Source: Laburnicola sp. R22_1
Lineage: Eukaryota > Ascomycota > Dothideomycetes > Pleosporales > Didymosphaeriaceae
Length of the DNA: 64,000 nucleotides
Assembly: GCA_014281115.1 (NCBI GenBank)
Contig: JACONQ010000002.1
Coordinates: 1,984,001-2,048,000, forward strand
Reading direction: 5' to 3'
This document shows positions 21,000 through 33,329 of the stretch, in pieces. Position 1 is the stretch's first letter, and the number at the start of each line of letters is the position of its first letter. The notes under the pieces are model-generated. The model saw nothing but the letters and a program-made list of their open reading frames with translations, had not been told where the DNA came from and ran no database searches. Position numbers and translations under genes: made by a program.

Positions 21000-23900
21000 C
21001 TATTTTTTGTATCTTAAGGGTGTATCTACTAGCCTTTACCCTAGCCTTATATAATCTTAACGCTTTATAGCATACTAACTCTAAGTCTAGAGCAGTTTTA
21101 TTATTAGAATATTCGCATCCCTCTACGCCTATTATATCTTTTATAATTACTATATTTGCTTTTTCTAATAACTGTTTACGCTCTATTGCCCTCCTTATAT
21201 TAACCTAGCTATATTTATTATAGAGCAAGCGTGCGTTCACAACTAACTCCTTTTGCTTTAGCCAGACTAGCTATTAGATAAACTATTTAAGCTCCTTAAT
21301 TTTATAAGCTGGCAATTCTATAATAATATAGTTTGCATTTATAAGGTTAATACTCTTAGTATATAGGTCTATAGTTATTATACTAACTCTTAATAAGCTA
21401 TTAACACTATTAAATGCGTTAACAATTGTTCTTTGCTTAGGAAAGCTTATCTCACTATAAATAAGTGCAACATATATCTTATTCTAAATAATCTAGATAA
21501 TAGTGTAAAACTTCTTAGTAATATCTACTTAACTCTTAAGGAGCTTCTACACACTCTATAGCTATTAGCATAGTAACTTATTACAATTTATAATATACGT
21601 ATAAGAGTGTTAAGTAATATAATTATTAGTATCTTTATGTTAATTATAATCTTATTCTAGCGCAGCTTTCTATTAGAGTAAAGCCCTAAACGCGCGCTCT
21701 TTCTTAATACCTTAATCTTCTAAATATACTATTATATATATGCCTACTTTAAATTGTCCTTAATAGCCTTGCCAAAATTAGTAAATAAGGACAATACTTT
21801 AAGGTTACTAAAAATGCTTTACAGTTAGTTAAAATGCGTATCTATACTATACTTATTATAGAATTTAATAAGTAATAGCGCTGTGTCTACAATATATAGA
21901 TTATAGTAAGACTTTAATATCTAATATTAATTATTCCACGCTTTCCTTATACTCTAGACGCTCTTTCTCTTTTTTTACTAACTAAACAACATTTCGTATT
22001 ATATCTCTACTTGTCTAGTTATATTTAATAATAATGTCCTTCTAGATAAGTTTAATATTTACTATTTTTAGTAAAGGCTTTCTATCTAGCCTTTATATGT
22101 ATTTGTCGCGTTTAATTAATATTGTCTACATAGTATTTACTATAATCTTACTATATTAAAGAAACTTATAGTCTTTAAGCATAGTATACTCCTTTTCTAT
22201 CTTCTTTACTCTATAAGCAGCCTTTATACTACCTTCTTAGATTATATTAAGGGTAGATAGTATTTTTTTGTATAGCTATAGAGAAGGTTTTACCCCTCTT
22301 ATACTAGTATTTACTACGGCTGCTATTTATAGGCTATACTTAAAGGCAAGGTATTAAAGCATAGACTTATACATTCTCGCGCTTTTAGAATTATAAGATT
22401 TTTCTATATATCTTAGTTACTAAGACATTTAGATAATATAGTATAAGAAGTAATTTATAATAAGCCTTTAGACTTGCCGCCTACTTTATTATATTAGTTA
22501 GAATAGCTCTAGTGTCTAGGCTAGATATTTTAGTACTATTATTAATATAAGTTATTGTAAATCTTATAGTGTACAACACGCTATATTGTATACTCACTAT
22601 AGTTTATAATAGTTTTTATCTTCTTTAGCCGTGTTATTATACTATAAGGTTCTATAAATACTAGCTAACTCTTTATTTATTAACGCCTAGAATAGTGTTA
22701 GGTTAACTAGCTGTATCTATAATAGTGGCTAAAAGTTATTAAGCGTGCTATAGGTTTATTGCCACTTTCTTTCTATATATATATAATAGTTATTAAGCTC
22801 TTGCGTATATTACTCTTTAAGCTAGTTCTTTATAATATGTCTTATTAGTTTATGTTTAATAGCGAGCCTAAATAGTAGTTTAGAGAATTTTGCTATCTGC
22901 GCATAGTATAGTGGGCTTAAGATAATATTTTTCTAGTTACTGCTAGTGTTTACAACTATTATAATCTAGCTATATTCTATTAGTATTTAGTAGTTATATG
23001 TTTATAAATTAGCTAAGCAAGGACGTAGTAGTAGGTATTAGTCCTATCTTAGGCATAGACCTGCCGCTCCTTTAGGTAGATAACTCACCTATTTTATATT
23101 TTCGTACAAGGTTAACAGTTATTTTCTATCTTATAATCTAGGACCCTATAATTAACCTTACTAGATAGGAGTGGGACTTTCTAACGCTAAAACTAGATCT
23201 ATTGCCATTACTACTGTATCGCTCGCTCTATATAACTATTTTAGCTAATACTATCTACTAGTAGGGAAGTATTATAAAATCTAGAGCAAGGGCCTATATT
23301 ATAGAGAATGTAATTATATTATATAATATTATAAGCGTGGCCTAGTTAAGTATAACTATCTGCGCTATTATAATATATAACTGTTCTATTATGTAAGCGC
23401 GTTCCTGGCTAAAATTAGCGTTAATAGCTGTATTTACTCTATAGATAATTATTAGTAAGATTCTAGTATTATATAGAGTTATAGTAACTTACTATAGCAT
23501 ATGCTATATCTTAGCTAGTTATTATTATAATAATTGCTGTTTGTACTTAGTATCTTAAAATTCGCCTCTACTAGATAAATTAGCACTGTCTGTGTTAATA
23601 GTTCTCTATACTTTATTCTTATTAATAGCTATTATACTATATTAGAATAATAAGAGTATTAGTAAAATATATAGCAATAGTGTGCAAATTCTCTTTATAC
23701 TATTAGTTTGCGACAAAGTGCAACTAGACTAAGATAGGTTACTATTTAAATTATAGCTTTAGCAAAAGCCGCTCTTCTTTTTATTCTACTATTATTGCCT
23801 TCCTCTAATTATTATATACTTATCCAACTTGCTACTACTTAGAAAATTGCTTTTTTTATTTTTTCTATTATGATTGTGTCTTCCTTTAGTTGTCTAATTT

Positions 23901-25045
23901 GCTATCTAAGCTATTGTCGCTAGTATAGAATGTGGGGGTAGAATCTATTATCTATTAATTTACTATAATTTATACTAAGTTCTATATAGTAACTTTTAAT
24001 TCTTATCTTTTTATATTTATAATAAGTTAAAGTTAAAGTCTATATTAACTATACTATATTGTTTATAAAGAGATATATAAAGTGCTAGAAGTTATTTATC
24101 TAGTATATTTATTAGTGCTGTAGTATAGAATAAGTATATTAGAAGACCTTTATTATAACTAGCAGTTGCGCTATTATAATATCCTATTCTATTACTATAG
24201 TTACTACTAGTAGTTAAACCTCTGTCTAAAGGACGCTAGTTGTCTTAATTTTTATTAGTTGCACAACTCTAGATACCTATATATAAAATATATCTAGCGG
24301 CCTTTGTATTAATTTTGGAGTCTTTTATATAATATCTTAAAGGGTGTTAAGTATAACTAGAGTTAGGTCCTTCTCCCCGCTATCGCGTCTACTTATTATT
24401 AGTACGTAATTATATTAAATACTTAATAATAGGCAGATTAAAAAAACCTTCCCTCTTTATATTAGTAACCCGAATATTTATCTTATTCTCTCTAAATAAG
24501 TGGTTTATAGTCCGCGTATTAGTATATAGAGTATTATTAATATAAAGTGCTTATAGTACGATTATATTAGCTGTGTCTATATTTTATTATAAAGTAACTA
24601 AAGCCATCTAACTTATAAGTTATTGCAATATCGCCCTATAATAAACTCGCGTTTAGTCTATTATATCCGCCTTAGCCTTAGATATCTTTATATTTTTGTT
24701 TTGTCTTTATAGAACTGTTATCTAGAAATTAAGCCTAGCCTATTTGCGCTACTTTCTAGCTTTCCGCTTATTTTTTAGCGCAGAGTTTAGAAGTTCGCAG
24801 ACTGTCTTAAAGTGTTTATTAGCCTATAGTTTTGCTATTATATTATTGCGCGCGGTCTTATATACTTTTGTCTATAATACTAAGTTAAATAATAGTAGGT
24901 ACGTATTAATTTTATTAGTTGCACATTTTACTATATTGTGCTATACTCCTATCTTCTATTTAATAAGCTAGAAACCTTTTATAATTATAATCTTTAGCGT
25001 CTATTATAAATACTTTGTAGTAGTCTTCTCGCACTATTTTATATC
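21000..25045 (-). pseudogene. Decayed coding region of R1, protein family unknown
   Basis: On the minus strand long stretches read through if TAA/TAG are taken as former CAA/CAG. The best evidence is agreement between copies: near 21130-21240 copy 1 gives LLYNKYS, VNIRRAIERKQLLEKA and NIVIIKD, while copy 2 (about 35840-35930) gives the same residues with few changes. Another conserved block near 23380-23500 reads ITLYNTRILLIIIYR and AINANFSQERAYIIEQLY. No transposase, helicase, reverse transcriptase or recombinase motif is recognisable. The block spans about 4 kb, so the ancestral product may have exceeded 1000 residues. Confidence 0.4.
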
Positions 25046-25050
25046 TGGCT

Positions 25051-25328
25051 TATAAGGGCGGTACACGGCCTTACAGGGCAAACCTCTCGGGGACAGCTAG
25101 TATGGTTGAAAGAGATAACTGAATTGAGACTATACTAAGATGGGGGATAAGGAAGGGAACTAGGGGGCCCTTACTTATATAGTGGGCGGCGTAGGGCACA
25201 GGCCCACGTGAACCACGCGCTAACACTAACTAGGAAAGGCGTCTTCTATAAGGTAAAAGGCGCTATTAGGGTGTGAAAGGAAAGGTAATGGTGAATAACT
25301 AGCAGGGAGGCAGCCACGAACCGTTATA
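25051..25328 (-). repeat. 3' LTR of the Gypsy element
   Basis: 278 bp, aligning without gaps with 32038-32315. I count about 16 differences, all transitions. The outer TG of the + strand reads TA in both LTRs, and the CCGTTACA end reads CCGTTATA here, as expected from RIP. This copy retains more G and C than the 5' LTR. Confidence 0.92.
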
Positions 25329-25930
25329 TAACCCCCCTTTTAAGGCCTAAAAATAGGAAGGAAAGTACGTGAAAATAGTGTGTTTTGGCGAATTTTTAAT
25401 GTAACCAGCACTATTTTAGGGCCAAAGAGGGCTAGAGTAGGGGCAACAGGCCCCTACGGTTCCAGCGGTGGCCTCAGTTTTTAATTTGGGTGCCATTTGG
25501 TGGAGATATTAAGGAAAGTTGTTAGGGGTGAATTAGTAGATTAGTGGAAAAAACGCGGTAGAAACCACATCTTAGCGTTCGGCGTTTCGCTAACAGAGCG
25601 CATCCTTAGCTTTAACGCCATACAAAAACGCGGTTAGCCAAAAAATTTCTAGTTAGTTTGTTGCGCGCCGGCGCAATCGTGTCGCATAAGGTTCCCTAGT
25701 ACTATAGGAGAGCGTTTTAAAAAACGTGTTGACCCAATCATGCGGTTTTCAATTAGGGCAGGGCAGCTTCTAAAGCCACGGGGCCTGCCGGCGGTAGTGG
25801 GGACGTCTGGGGGTGAGGGTACTAAAAAGCGATAGGTATTTGGTTACGCGCGCGAGCCTAAGGGCGTGCAGGTGTCGAAAAGCGACAGGCACCTAGTTAA
25901 GCACGCCTAATGCGGCGCTTCGACCCTATC
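25329..25930. other. GC-richer non-coding tail of the Gypsy element
   Basis: In the element's orientation this 600-bp stretch lies between the last recognisable integrase residues (LLHPLPIP) and the 3' LTR. It is clearly richer in G, C and CpG than its surroundings and contains two related blocks, GCGATAGGTATTTGG (about 25828) and GCGACAGGCACCTAG (about 25881). The position is where the integrase core should be, but no D,D-35-E motifs are readable. Confidence 0.6.
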
Positions 25931-28900
25931 TTCGCGGGCACATTGTCTTCGGGGATGGGAAGCGGGTGTAACAAGCCTGGCTTTTTGTCTAGCGGGGGCT
26001 TGCTCTACTGGTAGTCTTTGCAGTTAGAGATGTACCTATCAACGTCGGCGTTTATGCCCTTCTAGTGATACAACTAGCGTAAAAGCTGGAGAGTTTTTCG
26101 TGAACCTGGATAGGCAGTGACCTAACAAGCATGCATTGTTTAAATCAGATGCGTCTAGAGAAACTCTACAGAGGGAACTACTAGGCGGTCTTTGTAGAGA
26201 AGCAACCCTAAAGGGGTAAGGGCGAAACCTAGTAATCCGGAACAGGCAGCTTCTTAGAGCGATTCGAGCACCTTATATGTTCAATTAGCATACAGCAGGC
26301 GATTAATAAGCATGTAAGGATAGGCTCCTTTAGGGCTTATATTAACTTTTCCTTCCTCCTACTCTGCAATCGTAACAGCCCTAAGGGCTGCTTCGGCGGT
26401 ATCTAGTAGTTGCGGGAGAAAAAACTAGGTGCAAGCCTCTTAATCCTTCTCCTTCTACAACTTTAGCTTATCCTATTTCCTAGATAGCGCATCGGCTACA
26501 ACATTTGCGGTGCCTAGTTAGTACGTAATTTAATAATAGTATTTAGATAGCTTCTTAGACTAACAGGCTTACTATAGAGAGAGCTCGCGTTTGGTGCTAA
26601 AGTACTCAAGGGCCCAATAATTAGTAATAATATCAAAGGGCTCAGCAGTTTAGAGGCCAATTAGTTACGTTCTCTATTCTAAAAGGCCCTATATAACTGC
26701 TAATATTTCCTTATTATAAATATCGTAATTTAACTTAGCGGGCTTTAATAATTTAGAGTACTATACAACTAGGCGCTAGGTACTGTTAGATTATAGTTAA
26801 CTAAGAGAGCTCGCATTAACGCCGTTACTAGAGTCAGTTTCTATATAGGTAATCCGAAATAGGAAGTACTATAAGACTAGGACGTCGCTAGCTATAAGTT
26901 GCTTGGCGGCTTTAAAGGCGGCACGTTCCAGTCTCTAAAGGTGTGGAAGGCACTATTTTTCAGTAGCTTAATTAGGGGGCAAACAACTCACCTATAGTAA
27001 GGAAGGAAGGAGCAGTAGTAATTACAGAAGCCTAAAAAGCTCTATAATATCTTAAGTGTTGTGGGCTCTTTCTATTCCCAAACCACAGCGGTCTTTATAG
27101 GGTCCTTACAGATTTCTTTAGTGCTAATAATATATCCTAAGAACTTAGTTTTCATTACAACAAATTCGCATTTCTTAAGATTAGCTTGGAGATTAGCATC
27201 CCTTAAGCGAAGTAGGACCTTGCGAACGTGTTCTTTGTATTCTAGGGGATCCTTAGAAAAGATAAGGATGTTATTAATATATGCAGTATAGAAGTCGTCT
27301 AGATAATCGCCTAGAACGCTATTAATAAACTATTAAAAGGTAGTAGGACTATTGCAGAGACTAAAGGGTAAGACCCTATACTTATAGTTTTCATACTAGG
27401 TTTAAAAAGTAGTCAGCGCTTCAGTCTCTAGAGTGAGCCAGATTTAGTAGAATACTTAGCGAATATTAAGCTTAGTAAAAAGTCTCGCTCTAGAGAGGCG
27501 CATAAGTGTCTCCTTAATAAGTAGGATCGCCATAACGTCCTTTTTAGTAATAGTATTAAGCCAGCAGTAATTAACGCAAAAGCGTCAACCTCCGCCTAGC
27601 TTTTTGGCAAACAACACTAGCAAAGCGAAGCTGGCGTCGCTAGGGACGATAAACCCGCGCTTAATATAGTCGTTAATATAGGCTTTAAGAAGTTTAAGGT
27701 GCTCTAAGGACATACTATACAAAGGCAAGGTGGTAAGCGTAGACGAGTCTTCAGTAAGGTTAATATAGTAATTAACGCCCTTTTAGTAAGGCAGGAGGGC
27801 GTTAGAATCCAATTTTAAAAAATAGGCGGGCTCCGCTCTAGCATATCCTAGCTAGGGGAGCGCTTGTTCTATTTTGGCGAGTAGGTTGGCTTAGGACTTG
27901 TTTTCTAGGCCGTGCATCTCGCTCTCGCGGTCCTTAATAAGTTTGGCCAGCTTATAGGGGCTGATACAACCTATAATCGCGTTAGACTTGTGGCCGCTAT
28001 TTAAAGCAAAGACTGCGATAGTTACTATATTAACGTTAAAGCCGGCAGCATACAATTGTTCCCGCGTTGGCGCCTAAATAAGTTCTAGGAGGTCGGCTAA
28101 ATCCTATAGGGCCGGTGGGTCTGCCAAACGCAATTTATTGTTTATCTTCCACAAGTTCTCCTTCTGTGTTAGTGATTTAGTAGGGCGAAAGGGAGCCATT
28201 CTAGATTATTCTAGCTAGGATAGTTCTAATTAAATAGTTAATTCCTGCAAGAGCTATCTAATCCTTAGATTAGCTTCTCTAGTAGGATTATAGTCTCTAG
28301 GTCTAGGGCTAGGAGTAATACCCGGATCCTGCCGCACAATTTCTAGGGGCTGGTCTTGCTAGTAGCTTCCTTAGATAGCGGGGATAGAGTGACTAACAGG
28401 CGACTTGTTATTAGATGGCTCTTTGTCTAAGAAAAATAGCTCTACAGCCTCTACGCTACTATCTCTATTAAAGTCGTCCTTATAGCTTAGTTTCTAGTAA
28501 GCCTTTAAGTATGTTCTAATGACTAAGATGGTGGGGTTAGGAAGCTAGATAGAGATTTCCTTAGAGACGCTCTAGTTGGCTTTTAATAAGCAAGTCTTTT
28601 GGCGGGTATAGTTCTGTTTTTTAAGTAGGCCGTCCCGTTAAGTGGCGTCGTCCTAGTAGGAAGAGTTGAGTGGGGGAAAAGTCCGCGGTAGGACGAGGTT
28701 GCCAGCAAAGGTTAGATTCTTATCATCTTTCTAACAAAGGCAGCAGTCCTAAGTGTTAACTAGGCAATTAGCTTGCTTAAAAAATTTCCTACTAATAATA
28801 AGATTATAGTCCCCTATATTATAGAAAACGAACTATATAGTAAAGCTGCGTTCGTTAATATTAAGCTGGGCTATAAAACAGGTGTCCACTTTCGCGCTTC

Positions 28901-29040
28901 TCTTCTCTGCGAAGTTCTTAAGAGGAATTAGTGTCTTTAGGCAGAGGAGTTTGGCTTTAAGCTGTTTTTGTACCGCCTTTATATACTTTAAAGCGACAAG
29001 GTTATAAGCGCTAGCACTAGTGTCTATTAAGGCTCGCAAC
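25930..29040 (-). pseudogene. Decayed Gypsy pol: protease, RT, RNase H, integrase zinc finger
   Basis: On the minus strand the protease active site lies near 29009-29030 as ALIDTSASAYN (DTG changed to DTS). The RT catalytic box is at 27255-27281 and reads YINNILIFS, the RIP product of YxDD. It is followed by KEHVRKVLLRLRDANLQ and KKCEFVVMKTKFLGYIIS, the conserved sequence after the box. The integrase H2C2 finger lies at about 25940-26060 (YHWKGINADVDRYISNCKDY, then LLHPLPIP). Many TAA/TAG stops interrupt the frame. Both catalytic Asp residues of the YxDD box are lost. Confidence 0.85.
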
Positions 29041-29099
29041 CTAAGAGCTAATCCTTAGAATACAATTTGCACTAGCAGGACTAGTTAGAAGTCTCTAAA

Positions 29100-31480
29100 T
29101 AGCTTAGGAACCCTTACTATTTTGCCGCCTACAGGCGACAATTTTAGCTTAGCATCTGCGTTTCGTAATTAAAACTGCAGTTTGTCTAGGTTAATTAGTT
29201 TAGTAGCCCCTATATAAGCTACTAGATTAGGATGGTCTAGTAGCGCGTATTTAAAGCCTTATTATCCAACAAATCGCCTGCCTCCAAATTAGAGTAGTAG
29301 GTAATACCAAGTTTGTCTAAATCCAAATTGTCCGCTATGTCCATATTTACTTATGTAGCTGTCTTCTTAGTATAGGGGCAGCAGCGCAAGTGTTTATTTC
29401 CTACTTTACTACACTTAAAATAGGCGTAGTTCTAGACACACTACGCCCTAGTCTAATTATAGAGGGTGGAAAAGGGAACAGCGGGTTAATTATTAGTAGC
29501 GGGTCTAGAACAGAGTACTAATTTGGCAGGGGCCGCGTACGAGGGCTATAATCTAGAGAGTAATACCTAGAAAGGAGTCCTTGTGTGCGCCTGGAAAGGG
29601 GTTATCGCGTTGTTATCTTGAAGAGTGCGACTGGCTGCGGTTATTTGGCGTTTAATTGCTGAATAGTTAATATTAGGGTCTTCTATCTCTCACCAGAGCA
29701 TTAACTTAAGACTCCTAGTTAATTTAAGTTATAATTTATCCTTCTAGGTCTTTACATCTAGTCTATCTTTCCTAACTAGGCTCTTAAAAGCCTATAGGAA
29801 CGTCTAGGCGTCTATTCTATTAGAAAGGAAGAGCTTATAAAACTTCTTACGTGCCTATTAGGGAGCGAAGAGATTACAGTAAGTCTCTTCTAGAAATTTA
29901 AAGAGTGCTTTAGGTCCACAATCTTCTTAGAGGGCCTAATTCGTTTAACGCCAATTTTGTGCTGCCTCTTAAGGCGCGCCTCTAAGGCGGCTAAGGATAG
30001 CTTCCGCGAGGTTATCTTAATCTTCCTTATTATTGTCGCCTTAGTAATAGTCCGCGTTTACACAGATCTTATTACGCATATCCTCTAGCCAATCTTTAAT
30101 ACTAGGGCTAGGTTAACCTTTTCTATAGTACTTATTAACATTAGGTAGCTTCGCAGAGCGTCCTAGCTTAGACACACTAGATAGGGCAGCCAAAGCGTAT
30201 TTGCCCTAGGACACGTTAATCCAGGCGCTATTAGCGAGCTTAGTTTATATATATCCTAAGACTAGAAAGTAGTAAAGAGTGTTGTCCTATTACGAAGTAG
30301 GCACCATAAGCTAGAGCAGATGTTGTGGTGCACGTTAGGGCGCAGTAGGGCGGAATAAGCTCCGCTTAGCCGCCTAAGGGCGGCGTAAACTATGTAGTAG
30401 ATTAGGCGTTCCTAAGCCAGGGGGTTTTAAGGGGACTTAAGTGTGGTGCTGCGAATTATGACTATTTTTAATAGAGGGGAGAACTTTCTTAGGGCTAAAC
30501 AAGCCTTATTTAATAGCTGCGTGATTGGCAATATTAGGCTAGAAGTAAGAATTTTCTAAGACTGCGTACCCTATAGTATAAGGTGTTGTTGCCTTAAGTA
30601 TAGTAAAAGCTTATTTAAACATATCAGCGTGCTCGCATAAAGTCTAAATAAGGACCTTCTATTTGGGGTCTTCTTTAGACTTTGTAACAGCCCTAGTCAC
30701 TAAATCTAGTACTATCTCTAAAAATAGGCCTTAAGAAAAGCAATATTAAGCCTAAAGCTAATAGGTGGCAAGTAACTGTCTTATTTCTAAGCTATACTAG
30801 ATTAATTAGTCTGGCTCGAATTGTCCCATAAACGCGTTATACTTACTAGCAGCTTTAAGTTTAGCTTTGCCTTAGTGCGCAAGCTACTTAAGGTCTACTA
30901 TTAAAAATTTATCGCTTAGCTAGTCTGCTTTAAGTATAGCAATATAGTAATTGTACTATATATTGTAAAGAATTTCTTTAGAGTAGACCTTTTTTAGTAG
31001 TTTAATAATGCTCTTTTTCTTTATTAGGCTAGAGGCAAAGCAACTAGTTGCCTAGAAAGCAGCTATTAGCTGCTTTCTGCGCTAAACAGATAACAGCTCG
31101 CTAGTAGGGTTAAGTGGGGGAATCTTCTTAAGGCAAGCATTATATAGACTATTGTTGGCAGGGTGCGGGCGAACGTCCACCTCTGTATCGTCAATCCCGA
31201 AACTGCCTGGGGGTAGAGAGGACGCTAGGAACGTTCCAGGAGTCTCCTAAATCAAAGGGTGGCAGCTTACTATAGTGCAGGCAATAGTGGAGTGGAGCGA
31301 AGTGGGGGTTACGAAGAGGGTATAGCGGATAGACCTAGGGTGGCAGGTCTTATGCAGCGTGCGAGCTAGCGCACAGTCTAAGCTAAGAAAAGATTTAGTA
31401 AAAGATAAAGTGTAAGATAGAATGCGTGAAACTTCGACCTCTGTGTCACCTCTATAGCCTGGCTCCGTGCCTTATGCCCT
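29100..31480 (-). pseudogene. Decayed gag region of the Gypsy element
   Basis: The minus strand upstream of the protease carries a CCHC-like zinc knuckle near 29395-29440 (YFKCSKVGNKHLRC; the first Cys and the His of a normal knuckle appear altered). This is the usual C-terminal motif of gag. Further upstream, to about 31.1 kb, only interrupted frames are seen. The start is not identifiable. Confidence 0.55.
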
Positions 31481-31618
31481 TGCCATAATAGCGCCAAAAG
31501 GAGGTTATTAGGCGAGTTGGCTCTACAGAGTATGGCGCAGTAGTTATTATTTAGTAATTGTTATTTATTTGTTTAGAAACTCCCTGCCTAACTAGGTGAG
31601 CAATCTCTCTAAGTAGGC

Positions 31619-31931
31619 CTTAGCGTAGTATAATAATACTGCCTGGCACTAAAGTAACTAACAACTTCTGGCCTAACCTAGTAAGCGATAGCCTAACCCA
31701 CCTTAGCGCAGTATAGTAATACTGCCTGGCACCAAAGTGACTAACAAACTTCTGGCCTAACCTAGTAAGCGATGGCCTAACCTACCTTAGCGTAGTGTAG
31801 CAATACTGCCTGGCACCAAAGTGACTAATAAACTTCTAGCCTAACCTAGTAAGTGATGGCCTAACCCACCTTAGCGCAGTGTAACAATACTGCCTGGCAC
31901 CAAAGTAACTAACACGCTTCTAGCCTAACCT
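31619..31931. repeat. 84-bp tandem repeat in the Gypsy leader, four copies
   Basis: Units start with CCTTAGCG at 31619, 31701, 31785 and 31869 (82, 84 and 84 bp apart) and contain AATACTGCCTGGCACCAAAG and TTCTGGCCTAACCTAGTAAG. The copies differ mainly by transitions. The array lies between the 5' LTR and gag, in the untranslated leader. Confidence 0.85.
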
Positions 31932-32037
31932 AGTAAGCTAAAACTTCTACTAATTTAACCGCCTATAGGCAGCGTCTTAAGGGAGGAGTAGATATTATGT
32001 CGCCGTCTATAGCCAAAGAAATTTAATCTTAGTATAA

Positions 32038-32315
32038 TATAAGGGCGATACACAGCCTTATAGGGCAAACCTCTTAGGGACAGCTAGTATAGTTAAAAGA
32101 GATAACTAAATTGAGACTATACTAAGATAGGAGATAAGGAAGGGAACTAGGGGGCCCTTACTTATATAGTGGGCGGCGTAGGGCACAGGCCCACGCGAAC
32201 CACGCGCTAATACTAACTAGAAAAGGCGCCTTCTATAAGGTAAAAGGCGCTATTAGGGTGTGAAAGGAAAGGTAATGGTAAATAACTAGCAGGGAGGCAG
32301 CCACGAACCGTTACA
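32038..32315 (-). repeat. 5' LTR of the Gypsy element
   Basis: 278 bp, ending CCGTTACA at the outer edge, followed by the target duplication TGGCT. It is more eroded than the other LTR in G-to-A terms. The primer-binding site expected just inside (left of 32038) is not recognisable, probably because of mutation. Confidence 0.92.
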
Positions 32316-32569
32316 TGGCTAATTTTTAGCTGCCCCTATTATAGTTATATTTGCACGCGCAGTATAAATATAAGTAAGATTATATATATATAATTATATA
32401 GCGTAGAGAGATTAGTTCTAGATTACTATTATTAATAGCTATTAGTAGTTACTTAACTCTACTAGTGCCTTAGCTACATAACTTATCTAAGACTAGCGCG
32501 ATTAGACTAGCATAGTCGACTATCCGCCTTTACTATAGGTTACTTTGTTCTGCGGCTATTGCACATTAC

Positions 32570-33272
32570 TATAGTAAATTACTATAATATGCCCTTCTCT
32601 TAGCTTTCTTTATAGTTACCTTAGGCTACTAACCTATATTACGCTTTAGATACTTTACTCTTAGATAGTATAATAAATTACTATAACCTACTCTTCTCTT
32701 AATTTACTTTGCAGCTACCTTAGACTATAAACCTAGATTACGCTTTAGGTGCCCCACTCTTAAACAGTATAATAAATTACTATAATTTGTCCTTCCCTTA
32801 ATTTTCTTTGCGGTTATCTTAGACTACTAATTTAGGTTATACTTTAGATGCCCCACTCTTAGATAGTATAATAAATTACTATAACCTGCTCTTCCCTTAA
32901 TTTGCTTTATAGTTACCTTAGACTACTAACCTATATTACGCTTTTAAAGCTCTATATTTTAATAGTATAGTAAATTACTATAATATATTCTTCTCCTAGC
33001 TTACTTTGTAGCTACTTTAGACTATAACTCTATATTACGCTTTAGAAGCTTTATATTTAAATAGTATAGTAAATTACTATAATATATTTTTTTCTTAGCT
33101 TACTTTGCAGTTATCTTTACACTCCTAAATTATATTGCGCCTATAAGGTTCTACTATTAAATAGTATAGTAGATTACTATAACTTAATAGATAAGTAGTA
33201 AATACCTACACTATAAGACTATACTAGCTAAATATAGGAGTCTAATTATAAATAGTATAGTAAGTTACTATA
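32570..33272. repeat. R1 right array: eight palindromes at 99-bp spacing
   Basis: The 17-bp palindrome TATAGTAAATTACTATA, or a close variant, starts at 32570, 32669, 32768, 32867, 32966, 33065, 33165 and 33256. Intervals are 99, 99, 99, 99, 99, 100 and 91 bp. The intervening DNA is also repeated, with GCTTTCTTTATAGTTACCTT and GACTACTAACCTATATTACG-like blocks. Copy 2 of R1 has the same array with six units. Confidence 0.85.
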
Positions 33273-33329
33273 ACTAGTGTTATTTTCCTTTAGCGTGTGG
33301 CATTTTAATATTAGATATATTTATAAATA

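Larger units (their letters stand above)
25051..32315 (-). mobile_element. Ty3/Gypsy LTR retrotransposon, defective, 278-bp LTRs
   Basis: 7265 bp with two 278-bp LTRs (25051-25328 and 32038-32315) and an exact 5-bp target duplication TGGCT (25046-25050 and 32316-32320). Transcription runs right to left. In that direction come the 5' LTR, a leader with an 84-bp tandem repeat, gag, protease, reverse transcriptase, RNase H, the H2C2 zinc-binding part of integrase, a non-coding region, a polypurine tract (AAAAGGGGGG) and the 3' LTR. PR-RT-RH-IN is the Ty3/Gypsy gene order. The integrase catalytic core is not found. It lies within R1 copy 1; R1 copy 2 shows the unoccupied site near 41909. Confidence 0.92.

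Noticed and set aside
27061..27291. 76-codon + frame MGSFYSQTTAVF...
   Set aside because: This is the complement of the Gypsy reverse transcriptase, which reads on the minus strand with the YxDD-derived box.
32038..32060. tRNA primer-binding site next to the 5' LTR of the Gypsy element
   Set aside because: Sequence inside the LTR is too mutated to match a tRNA 3' end; not assigned.
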